Shown here: piece by piece, positions 26,123-35,233 of the stretch
Position numbering within the stretch: position 1 is the stretch's first letter
Layout: each line of letters opens with the position of its first letter
Origin: Dyadobacter flavalbus
GTDB lineage: Bacteria > Bacteroidota > Bacteroidia > Cytophagales > Spirosomataceae
Assembly (NCBI RefSeq): GCF_006149045.1
Contig: NZ_VBSN01000049.1
Location: 558,001-622,000, forward strand
Direction: 5' to 3'
Length of the DNA: 64,000 nucleotides
Position numbers and translations under genes: made by a program
Notes under the pieces: model-generated
The model's database searches: none
What the model was told of the DNA's origin: nothing
The model's input: the letters and a program-made list of their open reading frames with translations, nothing else

Positions 26123-26393
26123 AATACAGACTGGAAGGAAAGAGGGCTTATTTGTTGTCTCCTGTTTAAATACAATTTTCATTACAAAGAAATAACAACT
26201 TTGAAACTTCAAATTTTATAATAGACAGAAAAGACGTTTTTGTCTGCGAAAAGGCATTTTCAGCATTTCGGTACCGGATCAGTCAACCGGACTTTGCGTA
26301 ATTATTTGAATATTTGCAAACTGGTATAATTTTATTGCAGCTCCTTGCAGCCACCGATTTGTTCACTTCTTACTCAAAAAAACGCCTCAGTAC

Positions 26394-27116
26394 ATGAATG
26401 ATGTTGCCATTGATTTCAGCAAGGTTCATCAGATCCAGGTTTTCGGAATTACCATTTTAGAACCTTCGACTGTTATCTCAAGCCTGATGATGACTGTCAT
26501 TTGTATCTATGCGTTTGTTCAACTTGGCAAGCTGCAGCGTACGCACCGCATGTACAAACAGCTTCAGTACTTTTTTCTTTTTATGGGAATTGCTACGGCC
26601 ATTGGCGGCGTTCTGGGACATGGCTTTTTGTATATGACCGGCATGCGGGGCAAAATCCCGGGCTGGTTTGCCAGTATGATCGCTGTCGCATTGATGGAAC
26701 GCGCTGCTATCTGGCATGTAAAACCTCTGCTGCAACGAAGAGGCGGACTGATCCTCGGCTGGCTGAATTATGTGGAACTGGCCATTTTCTTTATACTGAC
26801 TTTTGTTACGCTCAACTTTCTGATTGTCGAGATACATGCATTTTACGGACTGTTCCTGATGCTTTTTATGATTGAGATCTATGTTTACAAACGAAAGAAA
26901 GATCCGGGCAGCAAAGATGTATTCATCGCCACCTTTTTAGGGGCTGCATCCGCCGGCCTGCACGCGCTCAAATTCAGTTTCGGGCCGTGGTTCAACTATA
27001 ATGACATCAGCCATATTACAATGGGCGCTTCCATCTGGTTCTATTATCAGGCAGCCAGGCATATGGTTTATTATGGTGAAGAGGTAACCAAGCCGGAAGA
27101 AGTAATTGAAAACTGA
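26394..27116 (+). CDS. polytopic membrane protein (DUF6962-like)
   Basis: A 240-residue protein with about seven hydrophobic segments, for example VISSLMMTVICIYAFV, YFFLFMGIATAIGGVLGHG, FASMIAVALMERAAIW, GWLNYVELAIFFILTFVTLN, FYGLFLMLFMIEIYVY. Polar residues stand at helix ends (GHGFLYMTG near residue 80, HALKFSFGPWFNYNDISHITMG near 195-216). I associate it, with moderate confidence, with the uncharacterised family DUF6962. The histidines and aspartates near the membrane faces recall CREST-type membrane hydrolases, but the pattern is too loose to claim that. It is monocistronic, ended by a strong terminator shared with the peroxiredoxin gene. Confidence 0.7.
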   Translation: MNDVAIDFSKVHQIQVFGITILEPSTVISSLMMTVICIYAFVQLGKLQRTHRMYKQLQYFFLFMGIATAIGGVLGHGFLYMTGMRGKIPGWFASMIAVALMERAAIWHVKPLLQRRGGLILGWLNYVELAIFFILTFVTLNFLIVEIHAFYGLFLMLFMIEIYVYKRKKDPGSKDVFIATFLGAASAGLHALKFSFGPWFNYNDISHITMGASIWFYYQAARHMVYYGEEVTKPEEVIEN

Positions 27117-27135
27117 TTTCCGTATAATATATAAA

Positions 27136-27174
27136 CAAAAATGAGGGTGTCCGCTTGGACATCCTCATTTTTGT
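27136..27174. terminator. bidirectional intrinsic terminator
   Basis: AAAAATGAGG(G)TGTCC, loop GCTT, GGACATCCTCATTTTT, flanked by A and T runs. It lies between the convergent membrane-protein and peroxiredoxin genes. Confidence 0.9.
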
Positions 27175-27193
27175 TTACCGCTTTTCAGCAGAA

Positions 27194-27829
27194 TTATTTA
27201 TTAGGCTGAGGCGTATAACGCAGATAAGGTTTAACGATATTCAGACCTTTCGTAAATTTCTTTTCAGCATCTTCGGTACTTACAGCAGGCACAACGATCA
27301 CGTCGTCACCGTCATTCCAGTCGGCCGGCGTGGCAACGGAATAATTGGCAGTAAGCTGAAGAGAATCTATTACACGGAGAATTTCAGTGAAATTACGGCC
27401 TGTGGATGCCGGGTATGTCAGCGTAAGTTTGATCTTTTTATCCGGCCCGATGATAAATACCGAACGTACGGTGGCTCTTTCACTCGCATTCGGATGGATC
27501 ATATCGTAAAGCTCGGCCACTTTACGGTTTTCATCCGCAATAATCGGGTAATTGACTTCTGTATTGTTAACTTCATTGATATCCGGAATCCACCGATTAT
27601 GGGAATCAATGTCATCCACACTTACCGCAAGGACTTTTACATTACGTTTTTCGAACTCGCCTGTCAAAAGGGCTGTTTTTCCCAGTTCGGTGGTACATAC
27701 CGGCGTAAAATCACCCGGATGTGAAAACAGCAATCCCCAGCTGTTACCCAACCATTCATGAAATTTAATAGGCCCTTGTGTGGTGTTTGCCTCAAAATCC
27801 GGTGCAATATCTCCTAGTCGAAGTGACAT
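27194..27829 (-). CDS. peroxiredoxin, Prx6 (1-Cys) type
   Basis: A thiol peroxidase reducing peroxides. The 211-residue protein carries the Prx6 signature: GDIAPDFEANTTQGPIKFHEWLG, the active-site HPGDFTPVCTTELG (Cys about 47), VSVDDIDSHNRWIPDI, and the extended C-terminal arm VATPADWNDGDDVIVVP typical of Prx6. No second resolving cysteine is visible, consistent with a 1-Cys enzyme. The frame opens at 27853, but MSLRLGDIAPDF at 27829 is the family start. A TATTTTTG -7-like element lies on this strand at about 27885 without a good TTG at the right distance. Confidence 0.9.
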   Translation of the reverse strand: MSLRLGDIAPDFEANTTQGPIKFHEWLGNSWGLLFSHPGDFTPVCTTELGKTALLTGEFEKRNVKVLAVSVDDIDSHNRWIPDINEVNNTEVNYPIIADENRKVAELYDMIHPNASERATVRSVFIIGPDKKIKLTLTYPASTGRNFTEILRVIDSLQLTANYSVATPADWNDGDDVIVVPAVSTEDAEKKFTKGLNIVKPYLRYTPQPNK

Positions 27830-27853
27830 AATCTTAATATTTAAATGAAACAA

Positions 27854-28355
27854 TTAATCTACTAACCTTGTAGGGTTTAACACAAAAATAATTAATAAGT
27901 TTCAATTTAGATACCAATTTATTTACCATTCCTGCATTCCGGGAAGTATTGGCACTTTTTACCTGCCCCGACCGGGAAAGTTACGTCTTCTCAACTTTAA
28001 CCGCATTTTAAGTCGCATTTAATTGCGTTTTAATTGCCTGTAAGCTCCTTTGGGTATCAATTGAAAATCAGGGTAAATTCTGGTTTACGGTTACAAAAAC
28101 CGGATTGTCCGGGCATCGTTTAATGCGTCAGATTTTATCACAGACGTACTTGCCATTATTCTGATTGATATCCATACAATGTAAAACCAGAAGCCGTCTC
28201 AGTGAAGGAAATGGCTGAAGATCTTCATAATTGTAGTTAACCTGTTCGTTTTAGTTTCAGAAACCATCTCATGCTTAAAATGGGATGGTTTTTTGTTTAT
28301 ATTGAACTATAAATAATGTTTTTGCTTTCTTGAATCAGAACAACATTGCAACCGA
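27854..28355. other. gene-free stretch with a short tandem repeat
   Basis: About 500 bases between the divergent peroxiredoxin and desulfurase genes. I find no credible protein gene. At 28003-28038 three imperfect tandem copies of GCATTTTAA/GCATTTAATT/GCGTTTTAATT lie in a row. A rightward terminator lies at 28261-28296 with no gene to end, so an unannotated short RNA or an attenuator before the desulfurase gene is possible. Confidence 0.5.
28261..28296 (+). terminator. orphan intrinsic terminator
   Basis: AAACCATCTCAT, loop GCTTAAA, ATGGGATGGTTTTTT: a stem of about 9-11 bp with one wobble and a six-T tail, on the plus strand. No coding gene lies upstream in this orientation for several hundred bases. 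Confidence 0.75.
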
Positions 28356-29540
28356 ATGGCCCTGAAACTGCCCGTATATCTTGACAATAATGCAACAACG
28401 CCGATGGACCCGAGGGTTCTGGAAGCAATGCTGCCTTATTTTACAGAGAAGTTCGGCAATGCCGCCAGCCGTACGCATTCGTATGGCTGGGAAGCGGAAG
28501 AAGCCGTTGATATCGCACGTGAAAATGTGGCCGCGCTGATCGGTGCGCATCCACATGAAATCGTATTCACATCGGGCGCTACGGAAGCTGTCAATCTCGC
28601 CGTCAAAGGCGTTTTGGAAAATTTCTCCGGTCAGAACAAACACATCATTACCGTTGCCACCGAGCATAAAGCCGTTTTGGATACATGCAGGCATCTTGAA
28701 AAAACAGGAACCCGCGTTACTTATCTGCCCGTTTCCGAACAGGGCACCGTTGATCTTGATGCACTGGAAAAGGCAATTACGGACCAAACCGTTCTCATTT
28801 CGGTGATGTATGCCAACAATGAAACCGGCGTCATCCAGCCTGTTCAGGAAATCGGAAATATGGCCAGACAATACCGGATTCCGTTTATGACCGATGCAAC
28901 GCAGGCTGTGGGCAAAATTCCTGTCGATGTAAATTCAGACAACATTGATCTGCTGACGTTCAGTGCACATAAAATATATGGCCCCAAAGGTACAGGCGTG
29001 CTTTTTGTCAGAAAAAAACATCCGGCAGTTTCCATTATATCACAGATCGATGGCGGAGGCCATGAACGCAACATGCGCAGCGGTACGCTTAATGTACCCG
29101 GGATAGTTGGTCTTGGCAAAGCCTGTGAATTATGCAACGAAGAAATGGATGCTGAAAACGAAAGGTTGATGCTGCTCCGCAATACTTTTGAAAATCAGTT
29201 GCTTGCGTTAAGCGACGTTCACATCAACGGGAAAGACAGCCTGCGGCTTCCGCATGCAACTAACATTTCATTCCGTTATATAGATGGTGAAAAGCTGATT
29301 TTCGAAGCCGGCAGCAACATGGCTTTTTCAAGAAGTTCTGCATGTACGTCTGCAACGCTTGAACCCAGTTATGTACTGAAAGCAATGGGCTTGTCGGATG
29401 AAATGATCCATAATTCCTTTCGTTTCAGCTTCGGCAGGTTTTCGACTGATGACGAGCTTTCGCATGCCGTTCAAATCATTTCCAAACTAGTAAAAGAACA
29501 TCGCAATGAAAGAAATTACGGACATCATAAAATCCTATGA
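28356..29540 (+). CDS. cysteine desulfurase (IscS/NifS class V aminotransferase)
   Basis: A PLP enzyme that takes sulfur from cysteine as a persulfide. The 394-residue protein shows VYLDNNATTPMDPRVLEAM at the N-terminus, the PLP lysine in TFSAHKIYGPKGTG (about residue 206), GGGHERNMRSGTLNVPGIVGL, and the catalytic cysteine in SSACTSATLEPSYVLKAMG (about 331), the group I type loop. Instead of iscU or other Fe-S genes, it is followed (35-base overlap) by xdhC and a MobA-like nucleotidyltransferase. In Rhodobacter the desulfurase NifS4 works with XdhC to sulfurate the molybdenum cofactor, so a role in Moco maturation is the best inference. A housekeeping Fe-S or tRNA thiolation role cannot be excluded. 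Confidence 0.9.
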   Translation: MALKLPVYLDNNATTPMDPRVLEAMLPYFTEKFGNAASRTHSYGWEAEEAVDIARENVAALIGAHPHEIVFTSGATEAVNLAVKGVLENFSGQNKHIITVATEHKAVLDTCRHLEKTGTRVTYLPVSEQGTVDLDALEKAITDQTVLISVMYANNETGVIQPVQEIGNMARQYRIPFMTDATQAVGKIPVDVNSDNIDLLTFSAHKIYGPKGTGVLFVRKKHPAVSIISQIDGGGHERNMRSGTLNVPGIVGLGKACELCNEEMDAENERLMLLRNTFENQLLALSDVHINGKDSLRLPHATNISFRYIDGEKLIFEAGSNMAFSRSSACTSATLEPSYVLKAMGLSDEMIHNSFRFSFGRFSTDDELSHAVQIISKLVKEHRNERNYGHHKIL

Positions 29541-30708
29541 ACGTGCCGTAACCGCCGGAAAAAGAATGGCGCTTGCAACCGTTGTACATGTGGAAGGTTC
29601 CTCCTATCGCCGCCCCGGCGCACGCATGCTCGTTACGGACGACGGACAGCTTACCGGCGCGATCAGCGGCGGGTGTCTGGAAGGCGATGCATTGCGGAAG
29701 GCACTGCTTGCCATTTCGCAGCAGAAAAACAAACTGGTTACTTACGATACAACCGACGAAACGGACACAACGCTTGGCGTTCAGCTTGGCTGCAACGGCA
29801 TCGTACATATTCTGTTCGAACCCATTCTTCCCGATCAGCCGAATCATCCGGTTGCCCTGCTGAAAAGAATTACCGAAAAAAGGCAGAATGCGGTACTGAT
29901 TACTTTATTTTCACTTCAATCCAGAAACGGAAATCAGCCGGGAACCTGTTATCTGGATCTTGAAACAGATCGAATTACGGTCAGCAATGTAGCGGAAACA
30001 GACTTTGACTCAATACTGCAGCAAGAAGCAAATCTGGCAAAAGAAAGACAGGAATCAGCTTTCAGGACATTCAGTTTCAAGAACCAGAAACTCACCGGAT
30101 TCGTAGAATACCTGAAAATTCCGCCGTTGCTTGTGATTGCCGGAGCCGGAAACGACATTATTCCGCTGATGGAAATGGCTGCTGTGCTGGGTTGGGAAAT
30201 CACCATTGTGGACGGCCGCGCCGGACATGCAACCACACAGCGTTTTCCAAAAGCCAAACATGTCTTTGTAACCAAATCATCCGGCGTTCTGGACTTGATC
30301 AGCGTGGATTCCCGTACGTTTTTTGTGCTGATGACACATAATTACAACTACGATCTGGCTTTGCTGAAAGAACTCATTGCATTGGAAGAATGCATTTACA
30401 TCGGGGCTTTGGGACCCAGGAAAAAGCTGGAAAGGATGTTTGATGAACTGGAAAATAGCGGAATGACAATTACTGAACAGCAAAAGTCAAAAGTATTCGG
30501 GCCGGTCGGGCTGGACATCGGGGCTGAAACTTCCGAAGAAATTGCCTTGTCCGTACTGGCTGAAATCAAGGCGGTTTTGAACGGACGGACCGGTATTTCG
30601 TTACGCGGAAAGTCAGAGCCTATTCACAGCCGTACGGACCAGAAAGTAGATTATGCAAAAACGGCACGCGAAGATTTTCTTTGTGCGATCCAAACATCGG
30701 AATCCTGA
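29506..30708 (+). CDS. XdhC/CoxI family molybdenum-cofactor chaperone
   Basis: XdhC binds the molybdenum cofactor, guides its sulfuration and inserts it into xanthine-dehydrogenase-type enzymes. The 400-residue protein has the N-terminal XdhC_CoxI domain (MALATVVHVEGSSYRRPGARMLV, about residues 23-45; ISGGCLEGDA, about 52-61; GVQLGCNG) and the C-terminal Rossmann-like domain (PPLLVIAGAGNDIIPLMEMAAVLGWEITIVDGRAG, FFVLMTHNYNYDLALL, YIGALGPRKK). It overlaps the desulfurase gene by 35 bases and the next gene by one base, so the three are translated from one message. No molybdenum hydroxylase gene lies in the window. Confidence 0.92.
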   Translation: MKEITDIIKSYERAVTAGKRMALATVVHVEGSSYRRPGARMLVTDDGQLTGAISGGCLEGDALRKALLAISQQKNKLVTYDTTDETDTTLGVQLGCNGIVHILFEPILPDQPNHPVALLKRITEKRQNAVLITLFSLQSRNGNQPGTCYLDLETDRITVSNVAETDFDSILQQEANLAKERQESAFRTFSFKNQKLTGFVEYLKIPPLLVIAGAGNDIIPLMEMAAVLGWEITIVDGRAGHATTQRFPKAKHVFVTKSSGVLDLISVDSRTFFVLMTHNYNYDLALLKELIALEECIYIGALGPRKKLERMFDELENSGMTITEQQKSKVFGPVGLDIGAETSEEIALSVLAEIKAVLNGRTGISLRGKSEPIHSRTDQKVDYAKTAREDFLCAIQTSES

Positions 30709-31322
30709 TGATGCAGTCAAATTCACAATACGGCATCGTTATTCTTGCAGCTGGCAATTCGTCCCGCCTCGGTGAGCCCAAACAGCTGCTGAAATATCAG
30801 GATAAAACCCTGATCTGTCATATTGCAGAAGCTGCGGTTGAAGCTGCCAGCCGGGAAGTTGTTGTCGTAACGGGTTCCGGCGCAACTTTAATCGAAAAAG
30901 AGCTCGAACCATTAACATTTCATCAGGCCTTCAATGCAAACTGGGAAATGGGCATGGGCTCATCCGTAGCGGCAGGAATTGCAAAGCTGCTGGAAGTAAA
31001 TCCTTTGGGCAAAGGCGCTATTATTGCAGTCAGCGATCAGCCGTTTGTTACTTCCGATTTATTCAATGCATTGTTTCAAAAGTCGGAAGAAACCGGTGCC
31101 GGCATTGCGGCCTGTGCTTATGACGATACAATCGGAACACCCGTTTTTTTCAGTAAAAAATACTTTGATATACTGCTGAAACTAAACGGTGCAGATGGTG
31201 CCAAAAAGCTTTTAAAAAAATATGAAAGTGACGTTACAACGGTTTCTTTCCCCGCGGGAAGCATCGATATTGACACCGCTGCGGATTATCAGAAATTGCT
31301 GAAAAGCGGTTTAATTAACTAA
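30708..31322 (+). CDS. MobA/MocA-type nucleotidyltransferase
   Basis: A 204-residue NTP transferase of the MobA/MocA kind that joins CMP or GMP to molybdopterin to give the dinucleotide cofactor. Motifs: GIVILAAGNSSRLGEPKQLLKYQDKTLI (the nucleotide-binding LAAG.S.R.G..K), VVVTGSGATLIEKEL, NANWEMGMGSSVAAGIAKLLE, VSDQPFVTSDLF, and CAYDDTIGTPVFFSKKYF with GADGAKKLLKKY. The frame opens at 30681, but the ATG at 30708 (MMQSNSQYG) overlaps the xdhC stop (TGATG) and is preferred. With XdhC and the desulfurase it forms a likely MCD-maturation unit. Confidence 0.88.
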   Translation: MMQSNSQYGIVILAAGNSSRLGEPKQLLKYQDKTLICHIAEAAVEAASREVVVVTGSGATLIEKELEPLTFHQAFNANWEMGMGSSVAAGIAKLLEVNPLGKGAIIAVSDQPFVTSDLFNALFQKSEETGAGIAACAYDDTIGTPVFFSKKYFDILLKLNGADGAKKLLKKYESDVTTVSFPAGSIDIDTAADYQKLLKSGLIN

Positions 31323-31340
31323 TGCGGGCTGTGATAAAAC

Positions 31341-31375
31341 AAAAAAGCGCGCCTTATGTTAAGCGCGCTTTTTTA
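31341..31375. terminator. bidirectional intrinsic terminator
   Basis: AAAAAAGCGCGC, loop CTTATGTTAA, GCGCGCTTTTTT. It ends the Moco unit and can also end the convergent gnd-zwf-pgl operon. Confidence 0.9.
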
Positions 31376-31405
31376 TAATCTGAATTGTTCAGCTTCCGAA
31401 AAAAT

Positions 31406-32137
31406 TCATTTTCCGGATTGATACAAACTTGCAGCTGCTTCATCGACAAACCAATGCAGTTGCCCGTTTTCAGGGTTTATGATTTGTGACGGATAAAGAT
31501 CAATGTTTCTTTCTCCTTGGAGCACATTTTTCAAAGTTTCCGCTTTTCCGGAACCTGCCGCAAGAAAAACCACACACGCCGATTGATTAACCAGCGGAGC
31601 CGTCAGCGTAATCCGGTACATGTCCTGTGCAGGCAGAAAAAACGAAGTCGCCCATGCATTCTGCTCGTGAATCACATCCGTTCCCGGAAACAATGATAAC
31701 GTATGACCGTCGTCGCCCATTCCAAGCAGCACCAGATCAAAAGTTGTTTCAGAATCCTGAAAATACGTTTTCAAAATACTTTCATACGCCTTTGCCGAAG
31801 AATCCGGATCAAGGTCCGTACGCATGACATGGATGTTTTCTGCAACGACAGGCACTTTGTCCAGCAGTTCTTCGAAACACATTCTGGCATTGTTCCGCGA
31901 ATCCTCAAAAGGCACAGCCCGTTCGTCGCCCCAGAAGAAATGTATCCTGTTCCAGGGAATGGATTTCTTATAAGGCATTTCTGCCAGTTTGGAATACAGC
32001 AGTTTCGGAGTGCTGCCGCCGGACAGCACAAAGGTAAAGCGTTCCTTCTTTTCCAGAACCTGCTGAATGTAATGGCTTATCCATTCGGCCAGTTCATTAC
32101 TCAGCTGTTCTGTATCTTTTGAAATGTGAATTTCCAT
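31406..32137 (-). CDS. pgl: 6-phosphogluconolactonase
   Basis: Pgl hydrolyses 6-phosphogluconolactone, step two of the oxidative pentose phosphate pathway, in the cytoplasm. The 243-residue protein has the family motifs FTFVLSGGSTPKLLYSKLAE (about residues 37-56), NRIHFFWGDERAVPFEDSRNNARM, and LVLLGMGDDGHTLSLFPG. The length is that of DevB-type lactonases. It is the last gene of gnd-zwf-pgl, three bases after the zwf stop, so expression is coupled to the two dehydrogenases that make its substrate and use its product. Confidence 0.93.
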   Translation of the reverse strand: MEIHISKDTEQLSNELAEWISHYIQQVLEKKERFTFVLSGGSTPKLLYSKLAEMPYKKSIPWNRIHFFWGDERAVPFEDSRNNARMCFEELLDKVPVVAENIHVMRTDLDPDSSAKAYESILKTYFQDSETTFDLVLLGMGDDGHTLSLFPGTDVIHEQNAWATSFFLPAQDMYRITLTAPLVNQSACVVFLAAGSGKAETLKNVLQGERNIDLYPSQIINPENGQLHWFVDEAAASLYQSGK

Positions 32138-32140
32138 AAA

Positions 32141-33649
32141 TCAGGGAACTGGCGGTAAATTAATCCACGTATGTCCGTCGCGTGCAATCAATGCATCGGC
32201 ATCGTCAGGGCCCCATGAATCCGGCGCATAGTTCGGAAAATCCTGAGGTGTTCTGCTTTCCCATGTTTCCAGAATCGGCATGATCACTTTCCATGCCGCA
32301 TCCACCTGATCATTCCGCATAAACAAAGTCGCATCGCCTTCCATTACGTCCAGCAGCAAGGTTTCATATGCTTCGGGCGCATGGTCTCCGGCAATGGCGT
32401 CATAATCAAAAGTCATGTCAACGGGATCGAGCGTCATGGTCTGGCCGGGACGCTTGGACTGAAAACGGATGCTTATGTCCATGTTCGGTTGGATACTGAT
32501 CGTCAGCCTGTTTGAACGCCACGTTTCAGCTGCTTCCGCCGGAAATGCATAGTGCGGCGCCGGTTTGAACTGCAACGTTATATGCGTTGCTTTCTGGTTC
32601 AGGTATTTTCCGGTACGCACATAAAACGGTACGCCCTGCCAGCGCCAGTTGTCAATATAGAATTTGGCGGCAGCAAAAGTATCAATGTTGGAATGCGGAT
32701 CCACGCCTTCTTCCTGACGGTAGCCGACTACTTTCTCCCCTTTTTTCCAACCACCTGAATATTGTCCGCGGACGGCAAAGTCATGCACCTGATCCTTGGT
32801 AATACGGCGGATCGCGTTCAGTACATCCACTTTTTTATTACGGATTTCGTTGGCATCAAAGGAAACCGGCGGTTCCATGGCGATCATGCAAAGGATCTGC
32901 AGAATATGGTTCTGAACCATATCCCGCAATGCGCCGGCATGCTCGAAATAACCGCCCCGTCCTTCCAGACCCACACTTTCAGCGGCTGTAATCTGGATAT
33001 GATCAATGTAATTCCTGTTCCATAAAGGTTCAAAGAGAGCATTTGCAAAGCGCAGGGCGAGAATGTTCTGCACTGTTTCCTTTCCGAGATAATGATCAAT
33101 CCTGAAAATCTGCTCTTCGGCAAACATGCTGGAAAGCAAGGTATTCAGTTGATGTGCGCTTTCCAGATCATGCCCGAAAGGTTTTTCCACCACAATCCGC
33201 GTTGTGCTTTTTTCCGAGCAGATTTTAAGCGTACCCAGTTTTTGCGCAATGGAAGGCACAAGCTGCGGTGCAACGGCCAGATAAAAAATCACATTAGGGT
33301 GTACGCCCCACTCCTCTTCCTTCTGTTTGACCAGATCCGTAATCAGATGATAAGCCTCGGCATTGTCGGCATCCATCTGCAGGTAAGTTACATGCTGGCT
33401 GAATTCCTGCCAGTGACCGTTCTGCTGTCCTTTTCTGCGCGAAAAACGTGTGACGCCATCCAGCAAATGTTCATAATAAGCTTCATTGGTATAAGGACTT
33501 CTTCCAATGCCGGCAATGGCGAATTTTTCCGGCATCCAGTTGTCCAGAAACAGGTTATAAAGTGCAGGCGTTAACTTTCTGAAGTTAAGGTCTCCGCTTC
33601 CGCCAAAAATAAAAAGGATTGAAGCAGGCGGACGTTTATTGATTTGCAT
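32141..33649 (-). CDS. zwf: glucose-6-phosphate 1-dehydrogenase
   Basis: Zwf oxidises glucose 6-phosphate to the lactone with NAD(P)+, the entry of the oxidative pentose phosphate pathway. The 502-residue length fits the family. Motifs: SILFIFGGSGDLNFRKLTPALYNL (dinucleotide binding), VVEKPFGHDLESAHQLN, the active-site FRIDHYLGKETVQNILALRFAN (about residues 180-201), and VPFYVRTGKYLNQKATHITLQFK. It lies between gnd (12-base gap) and pgl (3-base gap) on the minus strand. Confidence 0.96.
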   Translation of the reverse strand: MQINKRPPASILFIFGGSGDLNFRKLTPALYNLFLDNWMPEKFAIAGIGRSPYTNEAYYEHLLDGVTRFSRRKGQQNGHWQEFSQHVTYLQMDADNAEAYHLITDLVKQKEEEWGVHPNVIFYLAVAPQLVPSIAQKLGTLKICSEKSTTRIVVEKPFGHDLESAHQLNTLLSSMFAEEQIFRIDHYLGKETVQNILALRFANALFEPLWNRNYIDHIQITAAESVGLEGRGGYFEHAGALRDMVQNHILQILCMIAMEPPVSFDANEIRNKKVDVLNAIRRITKDQVHDFAVRGQYSGGWKKGEKVVGYRQEEGVDPHSNIDTFAAAKFYIDNWRWQGVPFYVRTGKYLNQKATHITLQFKPAPHYAFPAEAAETWRSNRLTISIQPNMDISIRFQSKRPGQTMTLDPVDMTFDYDAIAGDHAPEAYETLLLDVMEGDATLFMRNDQVDAAWKVIMPILETWESRTPQDFPNYAPDSWGPDDADALIARDGHTWINLPPVP

Positions 33650-33661
33650 AGGATATCTGAT

Positions 33662-35077
33662 TTATTGTGGCCCCCACTCTGTATGAAAAATACCGGGGAT
33701 ATCGATACGTTGATAAGTATGCGCTCCGAAATAATCACGCTGCGCCTGAATCAGATTGGTCGGCATGCTTTCCGTACGGAATGCGTCAAAATACGAAAGT
33801 GACGACATCAGACCGGCAGCCGGAATCCCTGAATTTGCAGCAAACGCAACCAGCGAACGCGTATTCTTTTCTACAGACTTAACGAGCGTGGCAACCTCTT
33901 GGTTCAACAGAATATTGGACAATTCCACCTCTTCCTTATACGCTTTGGCGAATGTTTCCAGTAAAGAAGAACGGATGATACAACCGCCGCGCCACACGCT
34001 GACTACATCCGGCAAAGGAATTTCCATGCTCAGATATTTGGAAGCCTGAAACAACATGGCCAGACCTTGTGCATAGCTTAATATCGTTGCAAAATAAAGC
34101 GCATCGTGAACCTGCTGAATGAATTCTTCGGTTGCAACCGGCACTTCGGTATTGTTCTCAGCATATAACTGGGAAGCTTTTACTCTTTCGTCCTTGTAAC
34201 CGGACAAAGTACGCATGGCAACTGCAGTATCAATAACAGGCACGGCCACGGGCAGTTCCATGGAATCCTGCGAAGTCCATTTACCCGTACCTTTGGAACC
34301 TGCTTTGTCCGAAATTACATCCACAAGATCGGCAGCGGACTGATCATCTTTCTGCAGGAAAATATCAGCTGTAATTTCAACCAGAAAAGACTGCAGCTTG
34401 CCTTCATTCCAGCTTTTGAATACTTCATGCAATTGCTGGTTACTCAATCCGGCGTGCTTAAGAATGGCGTAAGTTTCACTGATGAGCTGCATAATGGCAT
34501 ATTCAATGCCGTTGTGGACCATTTTTACATAATGTCCGGCACCGGATCTGCCGAGGTATGCCACACACGGCGTGCCGTCTACTTTGGCTGCAATGGCTTC
34601 CAGCATCGGTTTTACATTCTTATATGCAGTCTGATCGCCGCCGGGCATGATACTCGGGCCTGAACGTGCGCCCTGCTCACCACCGGATACGCCCATCCCC
34701 ATAAAGTGGATTCCTCTCTCACCCAGGTACTGCACCCGGCGCAATGTATCCGTATAATGGGAATTCCCTCCGTCAATGATGATATCCTCTTTTTCAACAA
34801 GCGGCAGCAGCGAATCGATCACATCATCAACCGGTTTGCCGGCAGGAACAAGCATCATTATTTTGCGGGGAGGCTGTAAAAGCTGAATCATCTGCGCAAG
34901 TTCGGGCACTCCCTTTACCGTAGTTCCCGGAGTAGCTGCCGATTCAAGCGCAGCGTTCTTGACTGCATCCTTATCAAAGCCGATGACAGAAAAGCCATGA
35001 TCAGCCATATTGAGCAACAGGTTCCTACCCATTACACCAAGCCCGATCATTCCAAAATCGAATAGGTTATTTGACAT
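33662..35077 (-). CDS. gnd: 6-phosphogluconate dehydrogenase (decarboxylating)
   Basis: Gnd converts 6-phosphogluconate to ribulose 5-phosphate, CO2 and NADPH. The 471-residue protein has the N-terminal Rossmann motif FGMIGLGVMGRNLLLNMADHGF, the signature GMGVSGGEQGARSGPSIMPGG (about residues 126-146), YVKMVHNGIEYAIMQLISE and SDKAGSKGTGKWTSQDSME in the all-alpha domain, normal for the long dimeric NADP+ form. As first gene of gnd-zwf-pgl it sets the transcript start; no clean TTG/TAnnTTTG pair is visible in the 230 bases upstream. Confidence 0.96.
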   Translation of the reverse strand: MSNNLFDFGMIGLGVMGRNLLLNMADHGFSVIGFDKDAVKNAALESAATPGTTVKGVPELAQMIQLLQPPRKIMMLVPAGKPVDDVIDSLLPLVEKEDIIIDGGNSHYTDTLRRVQYLGERGIHFMGMGVSGGEQGARSGPSIMPGGDQTAYKNVKPMLEAIAAKVDGTPCVAYLGRSGAGHYVKMVHNGIEYAIMQLISETYAILKHAGLSNQQLHEVFKSWNEGKLQSFLVEITADIFLQKDDQSAADLVDVISDKAGSKGTGKWTSQDSMELPVAVPVIDTAVAMRTLSGYKDERVKASQLYAENNTEVPVATEEFIQQVHDALYFATILSYAQGLAMLFQASKYLSMEIPLPDVVSVWRGGCIIRSSLLETFAKAYKEEVELSNILLNQEVATLVKSVEKNTRSLVAFAANSGIPAAGLMSSLSYFDAFRTESMPTNLIQAQRDYFGAHTYQRIDIPGIFHTEWGPQ

Positions 35078-35233
35078 AATTGAAGCGTCTTAAAAGAATA
35101 AAGAAGTTGCAATAATAAAGGAATTTACGCTACGGATTCGCTTTCAGCGTAATTTGTTGGGCTTTATCCTGAAATTAAATAACATCAGACATTTTGCACC
35201 TTTGCATATTGAAAAACGGAGGAAGCAAATAAT

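Noticed and set aside
28335-28871. 178-residue minus-strand frame opposite the desulfurase
   Set aside because: Antisense of a conserved enzyme gene with no independent support.
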